Shown: in pieces, positions 17,232-26,641 of the stretch
How the letters are laid out: each line of letters opens with the position of its first letter
Position numbering within the stretch: position 1 is the stretch's first letter
From: Oharaeibacter diazotrophicus
GTDB taxonomy: Bacteria; Pseudomonadota; Alphaproteobacteria; Rhizobiales; Pleomorphomonadaceae
NCBI RefSeq assembly: GCF_004362745.1
Contig: NZ_SNXY01000006.1
Coordinates: 496,001-560,000, forward strand
Length of the DNA: 64,000 nucleotides
Direction: 5' to 3'
Translations under genes and position numbers: made by a program
The notes under the pieces: model-generated
Databases searched by the model: none
What the model was told of the DNA's origin: nothing
Seen by the model: the letters and a program-made list of their open reading frames with translations, nothing else

Positions 17232-17405
17232 CATCAATGCAAAATACTCAACTTCGAGGCTTCATTGTTCTGCGGTGGGGCTTTGCTGTGCCCTCGCGCG
17301 CAGGTCTGTTGGTCGAAGTGGTCGCCGGACCGCGCACGCGCGCCGATAAAATGAGACCCTTCGCGGCGATCGCTTCAGCGATCGACCCGCCGGGGCGCCG
17401 GCGGC

Positions 17406-17699
17406 TCAGTTGCGGGCGGGGAGGGCGTAGAGATTGGAGAAGCCGGCGTCGAGGTTGGCGTCCTCGAGGGTCAGCGTCGGCGCGCTCGCGCGGTCGGCGG
17501 CGATCAGGTCGCCCTTCTCGACGACGTCGCCGGCCGGGGCGCGGTCCACAGCGTAGGCGGCGCCGACCAGGGCGAAACCGATCGAAACGGCGCAGGCCAT
17601 CGTCACCAGCGCCATCGAGGCGCGCGGACGCAGGGAGCCACGGTCCGAGGCGGGGGCCGGCAGCAGGTCGGTGTCTTCGTCTTCCTGGAAGAGGCTCAT
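17406..17699 (-). CDS. Small single-pass membrane hypothetical protein
   Basis: A 97-residue protein with a cytoplasmic acidic N-terminus (MSLFQEDEDTDLLPAPASDR), one membrane helix (about 30-51, MALVTMACAVSIGFALVGAAYA) and a 45-residue periplasmic tail. AAGGGGG lies 6 nt before this ATG, which I prefer to two upstream in-frame starts. No family recognised. Another small exported protein lies upstream on the same strand. Confidence 0.6.
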   Translation of the reverse strand: MSLFQEDEDTDLLPAPASDRGSLRPRASMALVTMACAVSIGFALVGAAYAVDRAPAGDVVEKGDLIAADRASAPTLTLEDANLDAGFSNLYALPARN

Positions 17700-17845
17700 G
17701 TCGGCCCCCTTCTTGGCTGGTTTCGAGAAGACCATAGTCGTTTCCCCGTACACGTCCCAATCACGGGTGCGCGACGACGCTTCACCATGTCAACGTCGCA
17801 GCGCGGCCCTTGTTCCACCCTATGGTTACGGGACGACGGGAATCG

Positions 17846-18106
17846 TCAGTTGGCGACCTGCTCGACCACGGTCAGCCCGGGCATGACCATGTAGGCCTCG
17901 GTCACGGTGTGCGGCAGCGCCACACCCGCGCACACGTCGGTCGCGGCGCCGGCGTCGCCGCGGCAGTCGGCCACCGAGGCGGCGCGGTCGTCCTTGGAGA
18001 TCGGCGCGAAGTCGTACTCGGCGGCGCCGAGGTTCGTAAGGGCCACCGCGGCGACACCCGCCGCAATCGCCACGCGGACAAGTCCGCGTATCGCCGTCTT
18101 CGCCAT
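17846..18106 (-). CDS. Small secreted hypothetical protein
   Basis: An 86-residue protein with a signal peptide (MAKTAIRGLVRVAIAAGVAAVALTNLGAA) and a mature part of about 57 residues with two cysteines (ADCRGDAG, DVCAGVALP) likely to form a disulfide. GGAGG lies 8 nt before the ATG. No family recognised. It runs leftward, divergent from coaD. Confidence 0.65.
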   Translation of the reverse strand: MAKTAIRGLVRVAIAAGVAAVALTNLGAAEYDFAPISKDDRAASVADCRGDAGAATDVCAGVALPHTVTEAYMVMPGLTVVEQVAN

Positions 18107-18300
18107 CGTCTCGACCTCCGGGGGTTACTGGAACGCTCCCCACGAGACGACTTTCGGTCCGCTCGGTTATCGGATCCTGAATCGAATGTCGGGCAATCCG
18201 GTGAGGTTTGCGTAGGGTTTACGATCGGTTGACGACCTGTTGCCGAACGGTTGCGCGCCCTTGTTGCCACGTCGCGCCGATGCGGCTAATCCTTCCGGCC

Positions 18301-18801
18301 ATGACGACCGCGCTCTATTCCGGCTCCTTCGACCCGGCCACCTTCGGCCATCTCGACGTCGTGCGCCGCGCCGCCCGGCTGTTCGACCGGCTGGTGATCG
18401 CGGTCGGCGCCCACCATTCCAAGTCCGCGGTGTTCACCCCCGAGGAGCGCGTCGAGATGCTGCGCGCGCTCGTGGCCCCGATCGCCGCCGAGACCGGCCG
18501 CACCATCGAGGTCGCGACCTTCGACGGGCTCGTCGTCGACGCCGCCCGCGCCGCCGGCGCGGGTGCGATCGTGCGCGGCCTCAGGAGCGTCACCGACTTC
18601 GACTACGAGGTCCAGATGGGTGGCATGAACGGCGCGATGGCGCCGGAAATCGACGTGGTCTACCTCGCCGCCGCCGCGGACGTGCGCCATATCGCCTCCA
18701 GCCTCGTCCGCCAGATCGCCGCGCTCGGCGGACCGGTCGAGGCCTTCGTCCCGGCCCTGGTGGCCGAGCGCCTCGTGGACCGTTACCGGACGCCGCGCTG
18801 A
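18301..18801 (+). CDS. coaD: Phosphopantetheine adenylyltransferase
   Basis: A 166-residue enzyme that transfers AMP from ATP to 4'-phosphopantetheine, the fourth step of coenzyme A synthesis. It starts MTTALYSGSFDPATFGHLD with the nucleotidyltransferase TxGH motif (TFGH), then GLRSVTDFDYEVQM and the ISSSLVR-like IASSLVRQIAALGG. Length is normal. It is followed at 31 nt by a periplasmic cyclophilin, an arrangement common in alphaproteobacteria together with a second cyclophilin and queA. Confidence 0.96.
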   Translation: MTTALYSGSFDPATFGHLDVVRRAARLFDRLVIAVGAHHSKSAVFTPEERVEMLRALVAPIAAETGRTIEVATFDGLVVDAARAAGAGAIVRGLRSVTDFDYEVQMGGMNGAMAPEIDVVYLAAAADVRHIASSLVRQIAALGGPVEAFVPALVAERLVDRYRTPR

Positions 18802-18832
18802 TCGGCGCCGGCGCCAGACTGGGAGGAACGCC

Positions 18833-19351
18833 TTGCTAAAGACCCTCGCCGCGGCCCTGGCCGCCCTGTTCCTGATGGCCGTGGCGCCCGTGGCCGCCTC
18901 GGCCGCGGACACGCTGGTGATGGAGACCACCAAGGGCCGCGTCGTCATCAAGCTCCGGCCGGACCTCGCGCCCAAGCACGTGGCGCAGATCGAGAAGCTG
19001 GTGTCGCAGAAGTTCTACGACGGCATCGTCTTCCACCGCGTCATCGAGGGCTTCATGGCCCAGACCGGCGATCCCACCGGCACCGGTGCCGGCGGCTCGG
19101 ACCTGCCGGACATCCCGGCCGAGTTCTCGCGCGCCCACTTCGCCCGCGGCACCGTCGGAATGGCCCGCGCCCAGGACCCGGACAGCGCCAACTCGCAGTT
19201 CTTCATCATGTTCGCCGACGGCGGCTTCCTCGACGGCCAGTACACCGTGTGGGGCGAGGTCGTCGAAGGTATGGAGACCGTGGACAAGATCGAGCGCGGC
19301 GAGCCGCCGGCGAACCCGGACAAGATCGTCTCGATGCGCCTCGGCCAGTGA
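18833..19351 (+). CDS. Periplasmic cyclophilin-type peptidyl-prolyl isomerase
   Basis: A 172-residue protein with a signal peptide (MLKTLAAALAALFLMAVAPVAASA) and a cyclophilin domain: KFYDGIVFHRVIEGFMAQTGDP, SANSQFFIMF, and YTVWGEVVEGM. It catalyses cis-trans isomerisation of Xaa-Pro bonds in the periplasm. Start is TTG at 18833 with GGGAGGA 6 nt upstream. It is strongly similar to the next gene, so the two are a tandem duplication in which one copy kept or gained a signal peptide. Confidence 0.93.
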   Translation: MLKTLAAALAALFLMAVAPVAASAADTLVMETTKGRVVIKLRPDLAPKHVAQIEKLVSQKFYDGIVFHRVIEGFMAQTGDPTGTGAGGSDLPDIPAEFSRAHFARGTVGMARAQDPDSANSQFFIMFADGGFLDGQYTVWGEVVEGMETVDKIERGEPPANPDKIVSMRLGQ

Positions 19352-19395
19352 CGGCCGCGGGCACGAACGAAACCGACTTGAGAAGGAGGGCCGTC

Positions 19396-19875
19396 ATGGC
19401 CGACATCAAGGATCCCGAGAACACCCTGGTCATGGAGACGACCAAGGGCCGCGTCGTCATCGAGATGCGGCCCGACCTCGCCCCGGGCCACGTCGACCAC
19501 ATCAAGAAGCTCGCCCGCGAGGGCTTCTACGACGGCATCGTGTTCCACCGCGTGATCGAGGGCTTCATGGCCCAGACCGGCTGCCCGCACGGCACCGGCA
19601 CCGGCGGCTCGAAGTACCCGAACCTCAAGGCCGAGTTCAACGCCGAGCCGCACGTGCGCGGCACGGCCTCGATGGCCCGCGCGCAGAACCCGAACAGCGC
19701 CAACTCGCAGTTCTTCATCTGCTTCGACGACGCCCGCTTCCTCGACCGCCAGTACACGGTCTGGGGCAAGGTGATCGAGGGCATGGACAACGTCGACAAG
19801 ATCAAGCGCGGCGAGCCCGTGCGCGATCCCGACAAGATCGTGTCGATGAAGGTCGCGGCCGACATCCCGGCCTGA
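19396..19875 (+). CDS. ppiB: Cytoplasmic cyclophilin-type peptidyl-prolyl isomerase
   Basis: A 159-residue cyclophilin without signal peptide. It shares long stretches with the preceding gene (for example YDGIVFHRVIEGFMAQTG and SANSQFFI) and has the active-site features FHRVI, MAQTG and SQFFI. It acts in cytoplasmic protein folding. AGAAGGAGGG precedes the ATG at 19396 with ideal spacing. A terminator-like hairpin follows, separating it from queA. Confidence 0.94.
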   Translation: MADIKDPENTLVMETTKGRVVIEMRPDLAPGHVDHIKKLAREGFYDGIVFHRVIEGFMAQTGCPHGTGTGGSKYPNLKAEFNAEPHVRGTASMARAQNPNSANSQFFICFDDARFLDRQYTVWGKVIEGMDNVDKIKRGEPVRDPDKIVSMKVAADIPA

Positions 19876-19900
19876 CCCTTCGCACATCCGATCCCGTCGG

Positions 19901-19939
19901 ACGGGGCGGCGGCGGACCGGACGGTCGCCGCCGCCCCGT
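19901..19939 (+). terminator. Terminator-like hairpin after ppiB
   Basis: ACGGGGCGGCGGCG (19901-19914) pairs with 19926-19939 in a 14-bp stem, followed by TCCGTTT. The T-run is short but the position between ppiB and queA fits an intrinsic terminator. Confidence 0.6.
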
Positions 19940-19995
19940 TCCGTTTCCGCCCGGCGGCGTTGCCAAGGCGCCCGGGCCCGCGCTACTCGTCGGCC

Positions 19996-21108
19996 ATGGA
20001 CGTCTCCCTCTTCGACTTCGACCTGCCGCCCGAATCGATCGCGCTGCGCCCGGCTTCGCCGCGGGATTCCGCACGGCTGCTGCTGGTGCCGCCGGACGGC
20101 GGCTTCGTCGACCACGTCGTCCGCGACCTGCCGGACCTGCTCGGCCCGGGCGACGTGCTCGTCTTCAACGACACCAAGGTGATCCCGGCCCAGCTCGCGG
20201 GCCTGCGCCTGCGCGAGGGCGCCGCCCCCGTGGCGATCTCGGCGACGCTGCACATGCGCGTCGGGCCCGACCGCTGGAAGGCCTTCGTCAAGGGCGCGCG
20301 CAAGCTCGCGGTCGGCGACCGCGTCGCCTTCGGCGCACAGGCGGGCGAGGGCGGCGCGCCGGCCTGCCTCGCCGGCGCGCTCGACGCCACCGTCGCCGAG
20401 CGCGGCGAGGACGGCGAGACCACCTTCGCCTTCGACCTCTCCGGCCCCGACCTCGACACCGCGATCGCCACGGTCGGTCACATCCCGCTGCCGCCCTACA
20501 TCGCTGCCCGCCGTCCCGAGGACGCCCGCGACAGGGCCGACTACCAGACCGTCTACGCCCGCGAAGAGGGCGCGGTCGCGGCCCCGACCGCGGGCCTGCA
20601 CTTCACGCCGGAACTGATGGCGCGGCTCGACGCCCGCGGCGTCGAGCGCCGGTTCGTCACGCTCCACGTCGGCGCCGGCACCTTCCTGCCGGTCAAGGCG
20701 GAGGACACCGCCGACCACCGCATGCACGCCGAGATCGGCCACGTCGACGCCGAAACCGCAGCGGCGCTGAACGCGGCGCGGGCCCGCGGCGGCCGGGTGA
20801 TCGCGGTCGGCACCACCTCGCTGCGGCTGCTCGAAAGCGCGGCGGACGCCGACGGCACGATTCGCCCCTTTGCCGCCGCGACCGAGATCTTCATCACGCC
20901 CGGCTATCGGTTCCGGGCGGTCGACGGCCTCGTCACCAATTTCCACCTGCCGCGCTCGACGCTGTTCATGCTGGTGTCGGCCTTCGCGGGGCTGGAGCGG
21001 ATGCGCGCGGCCTACGCCCACGCCATCGCGACGGGCTACCGCTTCTATTCCTACGGCGACGGCTCGCTTCTGCTGCCGGGCCGGCAAGGTCGAACGCCGG
21101 ACGAATGA
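19996..21108 (+). CDS. queA: S-adenosylmethionine:tRNA ribosyltransferase-isomerase
   Basis: A 370-residue enzyme that transfers and rearranges the ribosyl part of SAM onto preQ1-modified tRNA to give epoxyqueuosine. Diagnostic stretches: [19 protein letters not shown] at the start, [41 protein letters not shown]-like [22 protein letters not shown] and [17 protein letters not shown]. Length is normal. Its pathway partner tgt is on the same strand 2.6 kb downstream, separated by two glycan-type genes. Confidence 0.97.
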   Translation: MDVSLFDFDLPPESIALRPASPRDSARLLLVPPDGGFVDHVVRDLPDLLGPGDVLVFNDTKVIPAQLAGLRLREGAAPVAISATLHMRVGPDRWKAFVKGARKLAVGDRVAFGAQAGEGGAPACLAGALDATVAERGEDGETTFAFDLSGPDLDTAIATVGHIPLPPYIAARRPEDARDRADYQTVYAREEGAVAAPTAGLHFTPELMARLDARGVERRFVTLHVGAGTFLPVKAEDTADHRMHAEIGHVDAETAAALNAARARGGRVIAVGTTSLRLLESAADADGTIRPFAAATEIFITPGYRFRAVDGLVTNFHLPRSTLFMLVSAFAGLERMRAAYAHAIATGYRFYSYGDGSLLLPGRQGRTPDE

Positions 21109-21277
21109 ATATTGTGCGCCGGTGACGCGGCGGACTTTCTTCGTTCATGTCGGACAAGGAAGTATAGCAGGGTCGCACCACGTGACCGGGCCGATCCTTG
21201 TCGTCTCCGAACCGGGCGGATATAGAGCGCGTTGGAAACCTGCCGCGCGAGGCCCGGAGCGGACGAGGAGCGATCGA

Positions 21278-22714
21278 ATGCGTGTTGCCGTACTCACGAT
21301 GCAGAAGGACGAGGGGCGGCTACTGGAGAGCTGGATCGCCTATCACGGCCAGCTGTTCGGTACCGACGGCCTTCACATCGTCGACAACGGCTCGACCGAC
21401 CCCTACACCCTCGACGTCCTCGGCAACGCCGCGCGCGCCGGCGCCAAGATCTTCCACAATCCGAGCCCGCGCGACTTCGAGCGCAAGGGCGAGATCATCA
21501 GCCGGATCATCGCCGAACGCTGCCGTCGGTTCGACATCTGCTTTCCGCTCGACGCCGACGAGTTCCTGGTCCGCTTCGACGACCGCCAGCCGACCTCGGA
21601 CAAGGCCGCGATCGAGGCCGAGCTGCAGGAGTTCCTCGACAGCGGCAAGCAGGTATCGCGCCTCCTGGCGGCGATCTGGAACGAGCCGGGCTCGACGTTC
21701 GGCCACCACGCCCACCAGTACAAGGTCGGCCTGCGCTCGGACTTTCCGGTCAAGCTCGACCTCGGCCTCCACCTCTACGACCACGCCAACCGCCGCGACC
21801 TCGTCGACGCCGAACTGATCCACCGCGGCCGGCTCGGCATCATGCACTTCCACAACCGCCCCTTTGCCGACACGCTCGGGCGGGCGCGGTTGAAGCTGGC
21901 GCAGCGCGTTCGCGACTTCGAGCCGGCGACGCTGCGCGACTACAACGGCGCCGGCGGCCATCTCATCAAGTATTTCTTCATGACGCCGCAGGAGTACTAC
22001 GCCCAGTTCTCCAAGCACGAGGTCGACCTCGCGCCGCTGTTCGCGCCCTACGGTCTCGAAGTTCCGTTCTCCCGCCTGCCGGACGAAGACGCCTCGACGT
22101 TGAGCGCCGCGATCGCGGCCAAGCCGAAGGCCAAGGGGAAGCCCGCGCCGAACACCGCCCCGGGCCTGACCGCGGCCGAACTGGAGCTGTTCCTGTCGGC
22201 CCTCAGGGTCGCGACCAACGTGCTCGAGTTCGGCATGGGCGGCAAGACCATCCTCGCCCGCGGCGTCGTCCGCGGCAGCCTGGTCGCCGCCCATTCGGAT
22301 CCCGCCATGATCGAGAAGGTGCGCGGCGAGATCGGGGCCGGTCCGGGGAGCTTCGAACTGCTGCACGCCGACATCGGTCCGGTCGGCGCCTGGGGGTTTC
22401 CGACCAGCAAGCAGCAGAACCACCTCGACAACTATCACCTCGGCCTCGCGAACCGGATCACGCCCGACGTCGACTTCTTCCTGATCGATGGTCGGTTCCG
22501 TGTCGCCTGTGCGGCGATGGTCGCCGGCGCCATGGCGGCCGACGCCGTGGTCGCGATCCACAACTACCGGCCCCGCCCGCACTACCACGTCGTCGAGACG
22601 GTGCTGCGGCCGATCGCCGAGACCGGCGAGCTGACGCTGTTCGTGCGCCGGCGCGACGTCGACGCCGACACGATCGCCGCGCTGTTCGCCGACCACCGCG
22701 CCGATCCGCGCTGA
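21278..22714 (+). CDS. Glycosyltransferase fused to a methyltransferase-like domain
   Basis: A 478-residue protein in two parts. Residues 1 to about 250 are a GT-A glycosyltransferase of the Glyco_tranf_2_4 type: VLTMQKDEGRLLESWIAYH, HIVDNGSTD and a DXD metal site in FPLDADEFL (92-94). A low-complexity linker (about 275-297, Lys/Pro/Ala) leads to a Rossmann-like domain with VLEFGMGG (315-322) and FFLIDGRFRVACA (400-412), similar to SAM-dependent methyltransferase folds. GAGGAG precedes the ATG. It sits between queA and tgt, next to a sulfotransferase, which suggests a surface-glycan modification pair. Donor and acceptor are unknown. Confidence 0.8.
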   Translation: MRVAVLTMQKDEGRLLESWIAYHGQLFGTDGLHIVDNGSTDPYTLDVLGNAARAGAKIFHNPSPRDFERKGEIISRIIAERCRRFDICFPLDADEFLVRFDDRQPTSDKAAIEAELQEFLDSGKQVSRLLAAIWNEPGSTFGHHAHQYKVGLRSDFPVKLDLGLHLYDHANRRDLVDAELIHRGRLGIMHFHNRPFADTLGRARLKLAQRVRDFEPATLRDYNGAGGHLIKYFFMTPQEYYAQFSKHEVDLAPLFAPYGLEVPFSRLPDEDASTLSAAIAAKPKAKGKPAPNTAPGLTAAELELFLSALRVATNVLEFGMGGKTILARGVVRGSLVAAHSDPAMIEKVRGEIGAGPGSFELLHADIGPVGAWGFPTSKQQNHLDNYHLGLANRITPDVDFFLIDGRFRVACAAMVAGAMAADAVVAIHNYRPRPHYHVVETVLRPIAETGELTLFVRRRDVDADTIAALFADHRADPR

Positions 22715-23049
22715 CGGAACGGCGCCTCGCGGATCGCCATCTCGCCGCAAACCCCGGACGCGTTCCGGCGCCCGCGTTCGCGCGGCCGCCGAACCGGCGC
22801 CGGCCGTGCCGCCACGTCGCCGAGACCATGCCGCGGCCCACCGGCGAGCCGACGCCGACGCGCGCCGATGGCATGCCCACCGGTCATTGCCGACCCGTGT
22901 CGGGGAATGGAATTGCGTTTCGGCGGGGTGTTCGCGCGGCCAGGGCGAAAGCATCTCCATTTTGAGGTTCCCTGACCTTCGCGACTGCGATATTCCTTCG
23001 CGCACGGTTTCGAGGCGAGTTCATTCCCGCGAACAGAAAGGATTTGGCA
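22715..23049. other. Intergenic region without recognised gene
   Basis: About 335 nt between the glycosyltransferase fusion and the sulfotransferase. The right part (about 22910-23049) is somewhat AT-richer and contains GCATCTCCATTTTGAGG and GATATTCC, which could hold the sulfotransferase promoter. No conserved frame or strong hairpin was seen. Confidence 0.45.
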
Positions 23050-23733
23050 ATGAAGGCTTTCGTCGTCGGTTTTCCGAAGTCGGGCACCACGAGCATCGAC
23101 AAGGCGCTCGCGGCTTCCGGCATGCGGTCGGCTCACTGGAAGACGACGAAGGGTTACGTCGGTCAGATCATCTACCGCAATCTCTTCGCGGGCATCGATC
23201 CGCTCGCGGGTCTCGAGAACTTCGCCGCGATCACGCAGGCCGACGTCTGCCTGCCCAAGGAAAAGCTCAACTTCTGGCCGAACCTGGACTTCGCGGTGCT
23301 GCGTCAGATCCGCCGCTACCATCCGGAATGCGTGTTCATCCTGAACTACCGCGAGCCGCGTCTGACCGCCGACAGCATCCGTCGCTGGGGCGATCTGCGC
23401 CAGCGCATCAAGCAGTCGGACATCCCGGGCCTGCCGGCCGGCTACGGCGGCAACGACGAGCAGCTGATCACCTGGATCGAGAACCACTTCGCCGCCGTCC
23501 GCCACTTCTTCAAGGACGATCCGAAGTTCCTGGAACTCGACATCGCCGCGGCGGATGCGCCATACAAGCTCGGTGACGCCCTCGGCGTGGAGCTGAAGTG
23601 GTGGGGCAAGGCGAACATCAACCAGGTCAAGCCGATCGACGGCGGGCCGGCGATGGGCACCGGCGCGGTGGCGGCGGCGACGGGGGTCGAGACCTTCGAG
23701 CTGAAGCCGCGGTCGGCGGCACCGGCGGCGTGA
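23050..23733 (+). CDS. PAPS-dependent sulfotransferase-like protein
   Basis: A 227-residue protein with the 5'-phosphosulfate loop [11 protein letters not shown] (7-17) at the very N-terminus and a 3'-phosphate motif of the form R-x7-S in [11 protein letters not shown]. These mark the P-loop sulfotransferase fold, which moves sulfate from PAPS to a sugar, lipid or protein. AAAGGA lies 7 nt before the ATG at 23050. The last 30 residues are Ala/Pro-rich. Next to a glycosyltransferase fusion, it may sulfate the same glycan; the target is not known. Confidence 0.82.
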   Translation: MKAFVVGFPKSGTTSIDKALAASGMRSAHWKTTKGYVGQIIYRNLFAGIDPLAGLENFAAITQADVCLPKEKLNFWPNLDFAVLRQIRRYHPECVFILNYREPRLTADSIRRWGDLRQRIKQSDIPGLPAGYGGNDEQLITWIENHFAAVRHFFKDDPKFLELDIAAADAPYKLGDALGVELKWWGKANINQVKPIDGGPAMGTGAVAAATGVETFELKPRSAAPAA

Positions 23734-23767
23734 CGGGCGCGCTCGGCCGACCACGGACGGGATCTCG

Positions 23768-24940
23768 ATGACCGAAGACACGACCGGGGCGGACGGCGGG
23801 GAATCCGCCGCCCGTCCGTTCTCGTTCCGCCTGCTCGCCACCGACGGCACCGCCCGCCGCGGCGAGATCACGACGCCGCACGGCGTGGTGCGCACCCCGG
23901 CCTTCATGCCGGTCGGCACGCAGGGCACCGTCAAGGCGATGTTCATGGACGACGTCCGCGCCACCGGCGCCGACGTCGTGCTCGGCAACACCTACCACCT
24001 GATGCTGCGCCCGGGCGCCGAGCGGGTCGCCGCCCTCGGCGGCCTGCACCGCTTCGCCAACTGGCCGCACACGATCCTGACCGACTCCGGCGGCTTCCAG
24101 GTGATGTCGCTCGCCCAGCTCCGCAAGCTCGACGAGACCGGCGTCACCTTCCAGAGCCACATCGACGGCCGCCGCTACGAGCTGACGCCGGAGCGCTCGA
24201 TCGAGATCCAGGGCCTGCTCGGCTCCGACATCCAGATGCAGCTCGACGAATGCGTCCGCCTGCCGGCGCCGCCGGCCGAGGTCGAGCGTGGCATGCGGCT
24301 GTCGCTGCGCTGGGCCGACCGGTCGCGCCGCGCCTTCGAGGCGATGGGCGGGCCGGGCAAGGGGCAGGGGCTCTATGGCATCGTCCAGGGCGGCGACGTG
24401 CCGGCGCTGCGCGCCGAGAGCGCGCGGGCGCTCGCCGCGATGCCGTTCGAGGGCTATTCGGTCGGTGGCCTCGCGGTCGGCGAACCGCAGGCGGTCATGC
24501 TGGCGATGATCGAGGTGGTCGAGCCGCTGCTGCCCGTGGACAAGCCGCGCTACCTGATGGGCGTCGGCACCCCCGACGACATCCTCGAGAGCGTCGCCCG
24601 CGGCATCGACCAGTTCGACTGCGTGATGCCGACCCGCGCCGGCCGCCACGGCCTCGCCTACACCCGTTTCGGCAAGCTCAACTTCCGCAACGCCCGCCAC
24701 GCCGACGATCCCCGGCCGATCGATCCCGAATCGTCCTGCCCGGCGGCGCGCGACTACAGCCGCGCCTATCTGCACCACCTCGTGCGCACCGGCGAGGCGC
24801 TCGGCGCCATGTTGCTGACCTGGGTCAACGTCGACTACTACCAGCGCCTGATGCAGGGCGCGCGCGACGCCATCGAGGCCGGCCGCTACGCCGACTACGT
24901 CGCCGAGACCAAGGACGGTTGGCGGCGCGGCGAGGGCTGA
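23768..24940 (+). CDS. tgt: Queuine tRNA-ribosyltransferase, zinc site mostly lost
   Basis: A 390-residue enzyme that swaps guanine-34 for preQ1 in GUN tRNAs. The catalytic core is intact: [48 protein letters not shown] and [13 protein letters not shown] with the nucleophilic Asp. The structural zinc site is not: where E. coli has CDCYTC the sequence reads SSCPAA (near 24735-24752), and the later His of TIHNL is Val in TWVNV (near 24826). So only one of four ligands remains. It follows the sulfotransferase by 34 nt and shares the strand with queA. Confidence 0.96.
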   Translation: MTEDTTGADGGESAARPFSFRLLATDGTARRGEITTPHGVVRTPAFMPVGTQGTVKAMFMDDVRATGADVVLGNTYHLMLRPGAERVAALGGLHRFANWPHTILTDSGGFQVMSLAQLRKLDETGVTFQSHIDGRRYELTPERSIEIQGLLGSDIQMQLDECVRLPAPPAEVERGMRLSLRWADRSRRAFEAMGGPGKGQGLYGIVQGGDVPALRAESARALAAMPFEGYSVGGLAVGEPQAVMLAMIEVVEPLLPVDKPRYLMGVGTPDDILESVARGIDQFDCVMPTRAGRHGLAYTRFGKLNFRNARHADDPRPIDPESSCPAARDYSRAYLHHLVRTGEALGAMLLTWVNVDYYQRLMQGARDAIEAGRYADYVAETKDGWRRGEG

Positions 24941-24946
24941 CGCGCG

Positions 24947-25354
24947 TCAGGCCGCCGTGCCGGCGGCCTTGACCAGCTTGCAGCCGGCGATCCGCAGGCT
25001 GCCGTCGGGCTGGGTCTCGAGAAGGTAGAGCGCGGTGTAGCCGTCGCCGTCGGGGCCGACGACGAAGACTTCCTGGGCGAAGCCGCCCGGCACCGCCTGG
25101 AAGCGTCCGAAGGTGACCGACTTCGGCCGGTAGACCGGAGCGTATCCGCTCTTGACCATGCCCATGAAGACGTCGGCGCTCGGAAAGATCTCGCGCAGCC
25201 GCGGCGTCGCCAGCGACCATGCCGCGGCGCCGTCGTCGCTGCGGAAGGCGGAGATCTGGCGGTCGATCACCGCCCGGACGTCCGCCGCCTCGTCGGCGAG
25301 GACCGGGGAGGCGAGGATCGTCAGCACCGTCGCGGCCGCGAGCAATGTCCGCAT
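24947..25354 (-). CDS. DUF4864 secreted protein
   Basis: A 135-residue protein with a signal peptide (MRTLLAAATVLTILASPVLA) and a DUF4864 domain (DVRAVIDRQISAFRSDDGAAAWSLA, IFPSADVFMGMVKSGYAPVYRP), a small NTF2-like fold of unknown function. GGAGG lies 5 nt before this ATG, so I reject the longer start at 25423. It converges on tgt with only 6 nt between the stops. Confidence 0.88.
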   Translation of the reverse strand: MRTLLAAATVLTILASPVLADEAADVRAVIDRQISAFRSDDGAAAWSLATPRLREIFPSADVFMGMVKSGYAPVYRPKSVTFGRFQAVPGGFAQEVFVVGPDGDGYTALYLLETQPDGSLRIAGCKLVKAAGTAA

Positions 25355-25510
25355 GCTTCCCTCCGGGAGGCGGAGGCGCCGGGCGCCCCCTGGTGAATCG
25401 CCGATGCATGAAAAGGCTAGCATCGCCGCGCCGCCTGGAAAGGGGCGGATCGGCGACGACGGCGGCTTTCATGAAAATGTGATCGGTAGCAGGCGAATCG
25501 GGCGGGGGGA

Positions 25511-26011
25511 TCAGAGCCGGCGCAGGTCCTCGGCGCGTTCGGCGACGTTAAGGCGGTCGACGAAGCCCTGCAGGATGAAGGTGGCGGCGAGCTTGTCGAC
25601 CACCTCGCCGCGGCGTCGGCGCGAGGTGTCGGCCTCGATCAGCGTGCGGGTGACCGCGGCGGTGGAGAGCCGTTCGTCCCAGTAGAACACCGGCAGCGGC
25701 GTCAGCGGCGCGAGGTTGCGCACGAAGGCGCGGGTCGACTGGCAGCGCGGCCCCTCGCTGCCGTCCATGTTGACGGGCAGCCCGATCACCAGGCCGCCGA
25801 CCTCGTGGCGGGCGGCGATCGCCAGCAGCTTCTCGGCGTCCTTGCCGAACTTGACGCGGGCGATCGTCTCGAGCGGCGAGGCGATCCGGCGGCCGACGTC
25901 GGAGAGCGCGAGGCCGATGGTCTTGGTGCCGAGATCGAGGCCGAGCAGGCGGGTGCCGGCGGGCAGGGCGGCGACGAAGGCGATCGGATCGGCGGACGGG
26001 GACGTGGTCAT
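25511..26011 (-). CDS. ruvX: Putative pre-16S rRNA nuclease / Holliday junction resolvase-like (YqgF)
   Basis: A 166-residue RNase H-fold nuclease. Motifs: [18 protein letters not shown] with the first catalytic Asp, [22 protein letters not shown] with the second acidic pair, and [12 protein letters not shown]. YqgF is known to process the 5' end of 16S rRNA precursors. ATG at 26011 is chosen; a GTG two codons earlier is also possible. A small unknown gene lies upstream on the same strand. Confidence 0.93.
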   Translation of the reverse strand: MTTSPSADPIAFVAALPAGTRLLGLDLGTKTIGLALSDVGRRIASPLETIARVKFGKDAEKLLAIAARHEVGGLVIGLPVNMDGSEGPRCQSTRAFVRNLAPLTPLPVFYWDERLSTAAVTRTLIEADTSRRRRGEVVDKLAATFILQGFVDRLNVAERAEDLRRL

Positions 26012-26042
26012 CGTCACCGCGTAGCACGCGGCGGCCGGCCGG

Positions 26043-26444
26043 TCACGCGGCGGCGTCGTCCCGGTCGGCGGGCTCGGACTCGGGCGGGATCAGCCGGCGC
26101 TCGAGGCTGGAGAGCAGGCGCGACGCAGCGGCTGGATCGGCGGCGGCGAGCGCCCCGAAAGCCTCCTCGGCGCGGTCCTCGAGGCTGCGGGCGTGGTGGG
26201 CCTTGATGGTCTCGACCCGGGTCACGATCGAGCGCAGGCGCTCGACCCCCGCACCCTGGCGCTCGTCGGCGATCTCGAGCACGGCCTCTGCGAGAATGCC
26301 GAGTTGCTTGCCGAAGCTCGCGACCTCCGCCACCACCTGCGCCTCGACCGTGCGGTCGCCGGCGTAGGTCTCGTCGGCGCGCGGGCGCGGCTCGTCCGGG
26401 GTGGTTCCGAGCAGGCCGAGCCAGGGGAAGGGCAGTCCGATCAT
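26043..26444 (-). CDS. Hypothetical cytoplasmic helical protein
   Basis: A 133-residue, mainly helical, acidic protein starting [19 protein letters not shown], with a long helix region ([24 protein letters not shown]) and an acidic tail (DRDDAAA). No family recognised. It precedes ruvX by 31 nt and is likely in the same transcript. The start is the ATG at 26444; a longer frame to 26537 has no similarity in its extra part that I can judge. Confidence 0.6.
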   Translation of the reverse strand: MIGLPFPWLGLLGTTPDEPRPRADETYAGDRTVEAQVVAEVASFGKQLGILAEAVLEIADERQGAGVERLRSIVTRVETIKAHHARSLEDRAEEAFGALAAADPAAASRLLSSLERRLIPPESEPADRDDAAA

Positions 26445-26641
26445 GGCGTCGCTCTTGTGCGTTGCAGCAAGACTAGCCCGAAACGGCACGCCGGCGAAAG
26501 GGTTCAGTTGACCTGCACGGCATCGAAAGCCCGGCAATTCGCCGCAGCGGGCGAGCGGTTTTCCCTTTTCCCGCGCCGCGGGATCCCTAGATTGACCGGC
26601 GCGGGTGGACGAGGCGCCCGCGACAGCGCGGGAGACGAGAC

